DNA of 64,000 bases from Patulibacter defluvii. Lineage in GTDB: Bacteria; Actinomycetota; Thermoleophilia; Solirubrobacterales; Solirubrobacteraceae. Shown piece by piece: positions 7,727-15,148 of this stretch. Location: contig NZ_JAWZSQ010000008.1 in assembly GCF_034096925.1 (NCBI RefSeq), forward strand, positions 124,001-188,000. The letters run 5' to 3'. Every line of letters begins with the position of its first letter. Position 1 is the first letter of the stretch. Below the pieces are notes generated by a model that made no database searches, was not told the DNA's origin, and worked only from the letters and a program-made list of their open reading frames with translations. The position numbers were made by a program, and so were the translations under genes.

Positions 7727-8803
7727 ATGGCGACGGTCGTCCTCCGCGGCCACGACCCGCGCCTGCGCTTCCGCGGCGCCGTCTCGCTCCAGCGCGGGCC
7801 CGACGACGCCTGGGTCGCGCCGTGGCGGGTCCCGCACGACGAGGCGTCGCTGCACCTGCCGGCCGGCGGGCTCGGGCGGGCGGCGATGCCGGCCGGGGTC
7901 CGGATCGCGCTGCGGACCGACGCCCGCGGCCTCCGCTGCCGCTACCGGGCCGACCCCGCCCCGCGCCTCAACGGTCCCCAGGAGCCGCCGAACCTGGACC
8001 TGCTGGTCGACGGCGGCGAACGGCGGACCGTCCGCCTGGACACGACCGGCGACGAGGCCGAGCTGCGGCTGCCGCTGCCCGGCCGGCCGGCGCTGGTCGA
8101 GCTGTGGCTGCCCAGCTACCACCAGTTCCGGCTGGCCGCGATCGAGCTGGAGGACGCCGGCTGGGTCGACCGCGACGACCGCGAGCCGCCGCCGTGGGTC
8201 CACTACGGCAGCTCGATCTCGCAGGGACGGGGCGCCGCCTCTCCCAGCCGCGCCTGGACCGCGCGGGTCGCCCGCGGCGCCGGTCTCGACCTGACGTCGC
8301 TGGCGCTCGGGGCCGCCTGCCACATGCAGCCGATGACCGCGCGGCTGATGCGCGACCAGCCGGCCGCGCTGCTGAGCGCCTGCGTCGGGATCAACAGCCA
8401 GGCGCTCGGGGCGCTCAACGGCGAGACCTTCCTGGCCGCCGCGATCGGCTTCGTCCGGACCGTCCGCGAGGCCCACCCGACGACGCCGTTCGTGCTGATG
8501 TCGACCACCTGGGCGCCCGAGCGCGAGGATGTCCCCGGCGACTCCGGCCTGACGATCCGCGACTGCCGGGCCCTGACCGCCCGCGCCGTCGAGCTGCTGC
8601 GCGCGCACGGCGACCGGCACCTGCACCACCTCGACGGGCTGGCGATCCTCGGTCCCGACGACGGCGACCTGTTCCTGGAGCCGCCCGAGATCGAGCGGCT
8701 GCACCCGAGCCCGGCCGGCCACGTCGTCGTCGCCGAGCGGTTCCTGGCCGCGCTGCGCGGGTTCGGGGCGCTGCCCGCGCCCGCCGTGGCGGCTCCAGCC
8801 TGA
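7727..8803 (+). CDS. SGNH-hydrolase-fold esterase with N-terminal beta domain
   Basis: A 358-residue protein, 15 bp after the aminotransferase and probably in the same riboswitch-controlled transcript. The N-terminal 150 residues look like a beta-sandwich (FRGAVSL ... LPSYHQFRLAAIELED). The C-terminal part has SGNH blocks: HYGSSISQG with catalytic Ser near 163, GACVGIN-like ACVGIN (block III Asn), and ERLHPSPAGH with the catalytic His. This two-domain layout resembles CE2-like or GxSxxxG acyl esterases. It lacks a signal peptide, so it acts inside the cell. The substrate is unknown; release of an acyl group from an imported compound is possible. Confidence 0.7.
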   Translation: MATVVLRGHDPRLRFRGAVSLQRGPDDAWVAPWRVPHDEASLHLPAGGLGRAAMPAGVRIALRTDARGLRCRYRADPAPRLNGPQEPPNLDLLVDGGERRTVRLDTTGDEAELRLPLPGRPALVELWLPSYHQFRLAAIELEDAGWVDRDDREPPPWVHYGSSISQGRGAASPSRAWTARVARGAGLDLTSLALGAACHMQPMTARLMRDQPAALLSACVGINSQALGALNGETFLAAAIGFVRTVREAHPTTPFVLMSTTWAPEREDVPGDSGLTIRDCRALTARAVELLRAHGDRHLHHLDGLAILGPDDGDLFLEPPEIERLHPSPAGHVVVAERFLAALRGFGALPAPAVAAPA

Positions 8804-8840
8804 TACCGCGGGTATCCGCATGAACCCGGGTCTGGTTGGC
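8802..8840 (+). promoter_or_regulatory. Shared operator/promoter module, copy 1 (GATAC-N5-GTATC)
   Basis: GATAC-CGCGG-GTATC at 8802-8816, preceded by CCT and followed 15 bp later by GGTCTGGTTGG, 30 bp before the ATG of the MFS gene. The same arrangement occurs upstream of the ABC-importer operon (27960-27998, minus strand). The palindrome overlaps the stop codon of the SGNH gene. A common regulator is inferred; which protein binds is unknown, the XRE protein at 13.3 kb being one candidate. Confidence 0.6.
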
Positions 8841-8869
8841 CGCGGGGACCGTCGCCAGCATCCGCCGCG

Positions 8870-10168
8870 ATGCCGTCCCGTCCCGACCAGGCCCCCGATC
8901 CGGCTCCCGACGAGGCGCCGCCGGAGCCGCTCCGCTGGCGCGCCTTCCTCGGCGTCTACCTGTTGCTGCTCCTGATCGGGACCGAGACCTTCCTGGTCTC
9001 GCCGCTGCTGCCGACGATCGCCGACTCGATAGACGTCAGCGAGGCCGCGGCCGCGACCACGGTCACCGCCTACACGCTCGCCTACGCGCTGACCGCGCCG
9101 TTCCTCGGCGCCGTCTCGGACCGCTTCGGGCGCCAGCCGACGATCGTCGCCGGCACCGTCCTCTTCCTGCTCGGCAACGTCGTCGCGGCGGTCGCCGGCG
9201 GGCTGACGGTGCTGGTGATCGCCCGGATCGTCGGCGCGCTCGGGGCGGCGCTGGCCGGCCCCTCGATCTGGGCCCACCTGGCCGAGCGGGCCCCGGAGCA
9301 GGCCCGCGGCCGCGCGATCGGGACCGGGCTGGCGCTCTTCTCCGCCGGCCAGGTGCTGGGGGTGCCGCTGGCCAGCTTCCTGGCCGGCGCCGGCGGCTGG
9401 CGGGCCTCGTTCTGGGCCCTCGCCGTGCTCTCGGCCGTCGCCGTCCCGCTGGTCTGGCGCCAGACCCGGCCGGCGGCCTTCGGCGCCGCGACCGCCACGA
9501 CCGACGCGGCCCCGGCCCCGCGGCTGCGGCTGGCCGCCGTCTTCTCGGTCTGGGCCGACCCGCTGCTGCGGCGGGTGCTGCTGGTGGTGCTGCTGCTGCA
9601 GGGGGCGAACCTCGGCGCCTACACCTTCATCGGCGCGGTCCTCGACGACCACTTCGACCTCTCGGTCACCGCCCTCGGCCTGATCGGCGTGCTGGTCGGG
9701 ATCGGCAGCGCGGCCGGCTCGGTCGCCGGCGGCCGGATCGGCGACGCGGCCCGCCGCCGTGGCCACGACGACCGCGGCTGGATCCCGCTCTGGTGCCTGG
9801 TCCTCGGCGGCGGCACGATCCTCGCCGTCTGGGGCGCACCGCTGCCGGTCGCCGGCCTGGCCGTGGTCGTCTGGTTCTTCGCCAGCGGCGCCTTCGGGGC
9901 CAACGTCCAGGCGCTGCTGGTCGAGGCCCGGCCGGCGCTCGCCGCCACCTCCAGCTCGTGGAACAGCGCGCTGCTCTACGGCGGCGCGGCGATCGGGGTC
10001 TTCCTGATCCAGCGCTTCTCCGACGTCGACCTCGCCGTGACCCTCGTCGCCGGGGCGATGGCGTTGACCGCGACCGCGCTGTCGCTCGGTCTCGTCCGCC
10101 GCCGCGACTGCCCCGCCGTCCCGTCCCCCCACACGCCCGGGCCGCCGAGCCCGATCCAGGAGGTCTAG
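8870..10168 (+). CDS. MFS transporter, DHA1 type
   Basis: A 432-residue inner-membrane transporter with 12 predicted hydrophobic segments. The MFS signature between helices 2 and 3 is GAVSDRFGRQPTI, preceded by the helix-1 motif LLIGTETFLVSPLLPTIADSI typical of DHA1 (Bcr/arabinose-efflux-like) proteins. The last 20 residues are Pro-rich. It is the first gene of a four-gene unit (MFS, acyltransferase, LLM monooxygenase, alpha/beta hydrolase) behind the shared operator. The stop codon touches the next start. Export of a product or toxic intermediate, or uptake of substrate, are both possible. Confidence 0.85.
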   Translation: MPSRPDQAPDPAPDEAPPEPLRWRAFLGVYLLLLLIGTETFLVSPLLPTIADSIDVSEAAAATTVTAYTLAYALTAPFLGAVSDRFGRQPTIVAGTVLFLLGNVVAAVAGGLTVLVIARIVGALGAALAGPSIWAHLAERAPEQARGRAIGTGLALFSAGQVLGVPLASFLAGAGGWRASFWALAVLSAVAVPLVWRQTRPAAFGAATATTDAAPAPRLRLAAVFSVWADPLLRRVLLVVLLLQGANLGAYTFIGAVLDDHFDLSVTALGLIGVLVGIGSAAGSVAGGRIGDAARRRGHDDRGWIPLWCLVLGGGTILAVWGAPLPVAGLAVVVWFFASGAFGANVQALLVEARPALAATSSSWNSALLYGGAAIGVFLIQRFSDVDLAVTLVAGAMALTATALSLGLVRRRDCPAVPSPHTPGPPSPIQEV

Positions 10169-11425
10169 ATGCCCCCGTCCCGTCCCCCCGCCGCACCAGC
10201 GGGCGAGCGCTCAGCGGTGCTCGACCCCAGCCGCCGCCACGCCCCGGCCCTCGACGGGCTACGGGCGCTGGCGGCGCTGCTGGTGATCGCCCTCCACGTC
10301 GGCATCTACAGCGGCCAGGTCGCCTCCAGCTGGCTGGGGATCGGCGAGGGCGGCGCGCTCGGCCCGCTGCTCTCCCGGTTCACCGTCGGGGTCCCGATCT
10401 TCTTCGTCCTCTCCGGGCTGCTGCTCTACCGCCCGTTCGCCGACGCCGCGCTCGACGGCCGCTCGGCACCGTCGGCGCTGGTCTACCTGTGGCACCGCGC
10501 GCTGCGGATCCTGCCCGCCTACTGGCTGGTGGCGATCGTGGCGCTGGTCGCCTTCGGCAGCCTCGGCGGCTGGCCGACCCTGCGGACGCTGCTGCTGCTC
10601 GGGATCTACGAGCCGAACGGGCTGCCGCTGGGGATCACCCAGACCTGGAGCCTGGCGACCGAGGTCGCGTTCTACGTGCTGCTGCCGCTGCTGGCGATCG
10701 GGCTCGGCCGGCTCGCCCGCCGCCCCCGCGGACCGCTGGCGATCTTCCTGCTGCTGGAGGCGGTGACGGTGGTCGCGATCGTCCTCAGCCACCGGGCGGC
10801 CGCCGGCGACTACCCGCTCGCGCACCTCTGGCTGCCCGAGTACCTGGGCTACTTCGGGGTCGGGATCGCGCTCGCCACCTGGTCGGCGCGGCAGGCCCGC
10901 GGCGGCCGACCGGGACCGCTGACCGCCGCCCTCGGCCGCGCGCCGTGGCTCGGCTGGGCGGTCGCGGTCGCCGCCTACGTGGTCGTCTCGACGCCGCTGA
11001 CCGGCTCCACCGCCCGCTACCCGAGCATCGGCGAGGCGCTGCTGGAGCACGCGCTCTACCTGCTGATCGCCGCCGCGCTGGTGCTGCCGCTGCTGGTCGC
11101 CCCCGGCCGCGGGCCCTCGCGGCTGCTCTCGACCGCGGTCCCGCGGGCGCTGGGGCGGATCTCCTACGGCCTCTTCCTCTGGCACATGGTGATCGTCGAG
11201 GCCTGGCTGCGGCTGGTCGACCAGACCGCCGGCACGGCCGACTTCGCGGTCCTCTTCCCGGTCGCGGTCGTCGGCGCGACCGTCGCGGCGACCGCCTCGT
11301 ACCGGCTGGTGGAGCGGCCGCTGCGGCGCCTGCGCCCGCTGCCCGAGCGGCTGCTGGCGCGGCGGACGGCCGGCGGCCTCGGCGAACCGGCCGCGGCCGC
11401 CGTGGCGACGGGGGCGGAGCGATGA
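10169..11425 (+). CDS. Membrane acyltransferase family 3 (OafA/YrhL-like)
   Basis: A 418-residue integral membrane protein beginning with the family motif HAPALDGLRALAALLVIALH, which includes the conserved His of the first helix, followed by about ten hydrophobic segments and ending with RLVERPLRRL, the usual Acyl_transf_3 C-terminal motif. Such enzymes move acetyl or other acyl groups onto sugars, peptidoglycan or small molecules at the membrane. It starts at the base after the MFS stop codon and overlaps the LLM gene by ATGA, so the three are translated as a unit. The acceptor is not known. Confidence 0.85.
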   Translation: MPPSRPPAAPAGERSAVLDPSRRHAPALDGLRALAALLVIALHVGIYSGQVASSWLGIGEGGALGPLLSRFTVGVPIFFVLSGLLLYRPFADAALDGRSAPSALVYLWHRALRILPAYWLVAIVALVAFGSLGGWPTLRTLLLLGIYEPNGLPLGITQTWSLATEVAFYVLLPLLAIGLGRLARRPRGPLAIFLLLEAVTVVAIVLSHRAAAGDYPLAHLWLPEYLGYFGVGIALATWSARQARGGRPGPLTAALGRAPWLGWAVAVAAYVVVSTPLTGSTARYPSIGEALLEHALYLLIAAALVLPLLVAPGRGPSRLLSTAVPRALGRISYGLFLWHMVIVEAWLRLVDQTAGTADFAVLFPVAVVGATVAATASYRLVERPLRRLRPLPERLLARRTAGGLGEPAAAAVATGAER

Positions 11426-12420
11426 GCGAGCCGACCTGGGCCGTCAACCTGCCGCTGCCGGGGCTCTCCCTGCCCGCCGCGCGGACGACGATCGAGGCGC
11501 TGCCCGACCTCGGCTTCGACCAGGTCTGGACCGGCGAGGGCGGCGGCTTCGACGCCTTCACCCCGCTGACCGCGGCGGCGGCCTGGCAGCCGCGGCTGAG
11601 CGTCGGCACCGGGGTGGTGCCGGTCGGCACCCGCGGGCACGGGGTGCTGGCCCAGACCGCGGCGACGCTGGCGGAGCTGACCGCCGGCGAGGTGCTGCTG
11701 GGGATCGGCTCGTCGGTCCCGGCGCACGTCACCCAGCTCAACGGGGTGCCGTTCGGCAAGCCGCTGGGCCGGGTCCGCGACACGGCCCGCTTCCTGCGGC
11801 GGGCGTTCGCCGGCGAGACGATCCACGAGGACTTCGAGACCTTCAACGCCGACGGCTACGGGCTCGGCTTCCGGCCCGCGCGCCCGCCGAAGGTGATCGT
11901 CGGGGCCCTGCGGGAGAAGATGATGCGGCTGGCCTACGACGAGGCCGACGGCGCGATCGTCAACATGCTCGGGGCCGACGACCTGCCGCAGGTGCTCGGC
12001 CGCGCCGACGCGCCGCGGGCGGGCAAGCGGACGATCGTCAAGCTGTTCCTCTGCCCGACCGCCGACCGCGACTGGGCGCGGCGGTCGGGGCGCGGGTTCC
12101 TGGGCTGGATCCTCAACCAGAAGCCGTACTTCGCGTTCCATTCGGAGCTGCGGCGGGGACCGCGGATGGTCGCCTCGCAGGAGCGGTTCCTGGCCGGCGA
12201 CGCGGCGGGCGCGGCGGCGGCGATCCCGGAGGACGTGGTCGACGAGCTGTGGATCAGCGGCTCGCCGGAGCAGTGCCGCGAGCAGATCGCCCGCTTCGTC
12301 CTGCCCGGCGTCACGACCGTCCTGCTCTACGTGGCGCCGACGCCGGAGCTGCTGCGGCGGCCGGAGGGCCTGCCGCAGCTGCTGACGGCGCTGCGTCCGG
12401 AGCTGGTCCGCCATGGCTGA
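11422..12420 (+). CDS. LLM-class flavin/F420-dependent oxidoreductase
   Basis: A 332-residue TIM-barrel protein of the luciferase-like family: DLGFDQVWTGEGGGFDAFTPL near the N-terminus, RLSVGTGVVPVGTRGHGVLAQTAATLAEL, and LLGIGSSVPAHV. The SPEQCREQIARFVLPGVTTVLLY segment is the usual C-terminal barrel closure. Members use FMNH2 or F420; the sequence alone does not decide which. ATGA overlap with the acyltransferase and 8-bp overlap with the next gene show tight coupling. In this context it probably oxidises or reduces the compound handled by the operon. Confidence 0.8.
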   Translation: MSEPTWAVNLPLPGLSLPAARTTIEALPDLGFDQVWTGEGGGFDAFTPLTAAAAWQPRLSVGTGVVPVGTRGHGVLAQTAATLAELTAGEVLLGIGSSVPAHVTQLNGVPFGKPLGRVRDTARFLRRAFAGETIHEDFETFNADGYGLGFRPARPPKVIVGALREKMMRLAYDEADGAIVNMLGADDLPQVLGRADAPRAGKRTIVKLFLCPTADRDWARRSGRGFLGWILNQKPYFAFHSELRRGPRMVASQERFLAGDAAGAAAAIPEDVVDELWISGSPEQCREQIARFVLPGVTTVLLYVAPTPELLRRPEGLPQLLTALRPELVRHG

Positions 12421-13291
12421 GGCTGGTCCGGCGCTGGTCGAGCCGCTGACCGCGGCCGAGGTCGCCGCCACCCGCGCCAGCCTCGACGAGGCGGCGCGGC
12501 GGGTGCGGCTGGCCGCGGGCACGCTCGCCGAGGAGGACGTCCTCGGCGGCCGCCCGGCGCTGCGGGTCCGCCGCCGGACGGGCGCCGCGACCGGCACCGT
12601 GCTGCTGCTGCACGGCGGCGGCTACCGCGCGGGCAGCCCGCGGGTCGAGGCCGGCGTCGCCTCCGAGCTGGCCGCGGCGACCGGCGTCGAGCTGGCGATC
12701 CCGGCCTACCGGCTGGCCCCCGAGCACCCGCTGCCGGCCGCGGTCGAGGACGCCGTCGCCGGCTACCGCGAGCTGCTCGCCGGTGGCCGCTCGCCGGACC
12801 GGATCGCGCTGGCGGGCACGTCGGCCGGTGGCGGGCTGGCGGCGGCGACCACGCTCGCGATCGCCGCCGCGGGCCTGCCGCGGCCGGCGGCGCTGGCCGC
12901 CCTCAGCCCGTGGCTCGACCTGACCGTCTCGGCGTCCGCCTACGCGCGCAACGCGGCCAGCGACCCGATCTTCGGCGCCGTTGCCGCGCGCCGCTCGGCG
13001 GCGGCCTACCTGGACGGCGCCGACCCGCGGACGCCGCTGGCCTCGCCGCTGCACGCGGACGACGCCGAGCTGGCCGGGTTCCCGCCGACGCTGCTCCAGG
13101 CCAGCCGCGCCGAGGTGCTGGTCGACGACGCGACGGCGTTCCACGGACGGCTGCGGGCGCTGGGGGTCGAGAGCACGCTCCAGACCTGGCCGGCGGTCAC
13201 CCACTGCTGGCACGTGCAGGCCCCGGAGCTGCCGCAGGCGGTCGACGCACTGGAGCGGGTCGGTGAATTTCTGGAAATCCGATTGGGATAA
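12413..13291 (+). CDS. Alpha/beta hydrolase, hormone-sensitive-lipase (HSL) type
   Basis: A 292-residue esterase. The oxyanion-hole motif LLLHGGGYRAGS (HGGG), the nucleophile elbow GTSAGGG with Ser137, a YRLAPEHPLPA block and the C-terminal THCWHV histidine are all present, as in HSL-family carboxylesterases. No signal peptide. The start lies inside the LLM gene (8-bp overlap), so translation is coupled. It may remove an ester made by the membrane acyltransferase or present on the substrate; that is inference. It is the last gene of the four-gene unit. Confidence 0.85.
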   Translation: MAEAGPALVEPLTAAEVAATRASLDEAARRVRLAAGTLAEEDVLGGRPALRVRRRTGAATGTVLLLHGGGYRAGSPRVEAGVASELAAATGVELAIPAYRLAPEHPLPAAVEDAVAGYRELLAGGRSPDRIALAGTSAGGGLAAATTLAIAAAGLPRPAALAALSPWLDLTVSASAYARNAASDPIFGAVAARRSAAAYLDGADPRTPLASPLHADDAELAGFPPTLLQASRAEVLVDDATAFHGRLRALGVESTLQTWPAVTHCWHVQAPELPQAVDALERVGEFLEIRLG

Positions 13292-13295
13292 GGGT

Positions 13296-13312
13296 TATTG
13301 TATGGCGGGCCG
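13296..13312 (+). promoter_or_regulatory. Probable leaderless promoter of the XRE regulator
   Basis: An A+T-rich run, GGGATAAGGGTTATTGTAT, is followed by the GTG start at 13312. A -10 TATTGT (13296-13301) ends 10 bp before the GTG, so the transcript would begin at about the start codon. An out-of-frame ATG at 13302 was not used because it gives no recognisable protein. Confidence 0.4.
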
Positions 13313-14238
13313 TGAGCCGCTCGACCGTCACCCCGCTGCGTCCGGCCTCCGCCCCGCCGGCGCCCTCCCCGCCACCGGCGCCGGAGGCGCCCGAGGTCTC
13401 GCTGGCCGCCCGGCGGGAGATCGGCGCCTTCCTGCGGGCGCACCGCGAGCGCACCAGTCCGGCCTCGGTCGGGCTACCGGCGACCGGCCGGCGGCGCACG
13501 CCGGGGCTCCGGCGCGAGGAGGTCGCGGCGCTCTCGGGGGTCGGCCTGGCCTGGTACTCGTGGCTGGAGCAGGGGCGGGTCTCGACCTCGAAGCAGGTGC
13601 TCGAGGCGGTCGCGCGGACGCTGCGGCTGGACCCGACCTCGACCCGGCACCTGCTGGCGCTGGCCGGGCACCGGCCGCCGGCGCTGCCGGCGGTCGACCG
13701 ACCGGCGCTGACCGACGGCGCCCGGGCGCTGCTCGAGGCGTGGCCGGCGAGCCCGGCGGTGCTGCTCGATCCCTACCTGGACATGACCGCCTGGAACCCG
13801 GCCTTCGCCGCGGTCTGGACCGACCCGGCGACGATCGAGCCACTGCGGCGGAACCTGATGTGGGCGATCGTCGGCGACCCGCGGCTGCGGGCGGCGACCG
13901 TCGACTGGGAGCCGCTGGCGCGGGCGCTGCTGGCGCAGTTCCGGCTCCAGACCGCGCCTCGCTCGGAGGAGCGGCGGACGCGCGAGCTGTACGCGCTGCT
14001 GGAGGAGGACTTCCCCGACCTGCGGCCCTGGTGGCGCTGCCAGGGCGTGGGGGACCTGACGACGCGGCCGCTGGCGCTGCGGGTCGACGACGAGCCGGTC
14101 TGGCTGCGGACGACCGCGATGCGGCCGGTCGACGATCCCGACGCGCTGCTGCTGGTCGCGACCCCGGTCGGCGCGGCCGACCGGCGCGCCGTCGAGCGGG
14201 CGGTCGCCGCCCGTCCGCGGCTCTCGCGGGTCGGCTGA
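13312..14238 (+). CDS. XRE/MmyB-like transcriptional regulator
   Basis: A 308-residue protein. An Ala/Pro-rich tail (1-24) is followed by a helix-turn-helix (RRTPGLRREEVAALSGVGLA, WYSWLEQGR) and then the MmyB-like ligand-binding domain (MTAWNPAFAAVW, RNLMWAIVGDPR, HRPPALPAVDR). This architecture is common in actinobacterial regulators that sense small hydrophobic ligands. It lies between the LLM/esterase operon and the asnB/HpaB operon, 233 bp before the latter, and is a natural candidate to control one or both. The GTG start is chosen from the conserved length and the -10 just upstream. Confidence 0.85.
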   Translation: MSRSTVTPLRPASAPPAPSPPPAPEAPEVSLAARREIGAFLRAHRERTSPASVGLPATGRRRTPGLRREEVAALSGVGLAWYSWLEQGRVSTSKQVLEAVARTLRLDPTSTRHLLALAGHRPPALPAVDRPALTDGARALLEAWPASPAVLLDPYLDMTAWNPAFAAVWTDPATIEPLRRNLMWAIVGDPRLRAATVDWEPLARALLAQFRLQTAPRSEERRTRELYALLEEDFPDLRPWWRCQGVGDLTTRPLALRVDDEPVWLRTTAMRPVDDPDALLLVATPVGAADRRAVERAVAARPRLSRVG

Positions 14239-14398
14239 CCCCGCTGCGTCGGCCCGCGCCGGCGCTCCTCTCGTACAGCTCCGCGCGCGTCGCCGCGCGC
14301 CTCCGTCGCCCGCCCTGGCCGCGGGCTCTCGGTCGTTCGTCCAGCCGTCCGCGATCAGCGGCGTCGATCGCTGGAACTCGACGCCGCCCAGTGCTAAT

Positions 14399-14435
14399 TT
14401 GCATGAAAGCTGATCGAGAATTACTAGATTAGCTT
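14399..14435 (+). promoter_or_regulatory. A+T-rich promoter with inverted-repeat operator before the asnB/HpaB operon
   Basis: A local A+T island in a G+C-rich spacer. A -35-like TTGCAT (14399-14404) is 17 bp from TACTAG (14422-14427), and TAGATT (14425-14430) is an alternative -10. An inverted repeat, AAGCTGATC (14407-14415) and GATTAGCTT (14427-14435), 8 of 9 positions matching, overlaps both and would block polymerase if bound. The XRE protein encoded just upstream is a candidate ligand (inference). Confidence 0.5.
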
Positions 14436-14470
14436 CGTCCGCCCGTCCCACCCCCCTCCGAGGCGTACCG

Positions 14471-15148
14471 ATGTCCCGTACCACCGTCCTGCGGCCCCCG
14501 CCGCACCAGCTCGACCTGTCCGCCGCCGAGCACGCCGCCCTCTGGCGCCAGCGGCTGTTCGAGGCCGAGGCCGGCATGACCCGCTACCTCGCCGCCCGCG
14601 CCGACGACGACGTGATCGCGTCGTGGATCCGGACCCGCTCGGCGCTCTTCGCCGACCTGCCCGGCGACGACGCCGGCCCCGACGGCTGGCAGGCGATCTT
14701 CTTCCGCGGCCAGGCGCTGATGGAGCGGTTCCTGGTCTCGCGCTTCGGCCACGAGGCGATGCGCGAGTGGGCCGGCCGCAACGCCGAGGTCCACGCCCTC
14801 GTCGAGCGCGATCGCGGCGGCGGCGCCCGCGACCCGATCGAGCGGATCGCCCGCCAGGCCGAGCTCTACGGCTCGACCTACGCGATCGGCCCGGCCGGCC
14901 GCGAGACGGCGACGGTCGAGATCTCCCACTGCGCGATCTGGGACTACCGCGAGCAGGCGCGGGCCCGCGGCGTCCCGCTGACCCTCCGCTCACCGTGCGA
15001 GTACTGCACGAAGTCGATGGCCGCCAACGTCGCGGCGCGCGGCTACGAGCCGGTCTACGAGCTGCTGGAGCACGACGACGGCCCCGGCTGCCGCTGGACC
15101 GCCCGCGCCCGCGGCGACCGCCAGGAGGACGGCGCATGTGCGGCGTGA
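14471..15148 (+). CDS. Conserved hypothetical protein, possibly ATC-hydrolase-like
   Basis: A 225-residue protein starting 36 bp after the promoter/operator region. The C-terminal third has a pattern of conserved-looking residues: EISHCAIWDYREQA, SPCEYCTKSMAANVAARGYE and GPGCRWTARARGD, i.e. H-C, C-x2-C and a final GC-x-W. This resembles the C-terminal half of the L-2-amino-thiazoline-4-carboxylate hydrolase family (a route to cysteine), but the resemblance is from memory and weak. It overlaps the start of asnB by 13 bp and is therefore the first member of the coupled operon. No signal peptide or membrane segment. Confidence 0.45.
   Translation: MSRTTVLRPPPHQLDLSAAEHAALWRQRLFEAEAGMTRYLAARADDDVIASWIRTRSALFADLPGDDAGPDGWQAIFFRGQALMERFLVSRFGHEAMREWAGRNAEVHALVERDRGGGARDPIERIARQAELYGSTYAIGPAGRETATVEISHCAIWDYREQARARGVPLTLRSPCEYCTKSMAANVAARGYEPVYELLEHDDGPGCRWTARARGDRQEDGACAA

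Noticed and set aside
6566..10132. Very long antisense open frame (over 1100 codons) opposite the aminotransferase/SGNH/MFS genes
   Set aside because: Composition is Arg/Gly/Ala-rich with no recognisable domain; such frames arise from G/C third positions of the real genes. Many others in the window were dismissed for the same reason.
13302..13304. ATG at 13302 as the start of the XRE regulator
   Set aside because: It is out of frame with the recognisable helix-turn-helix; the GTG at 13312 is in frame.
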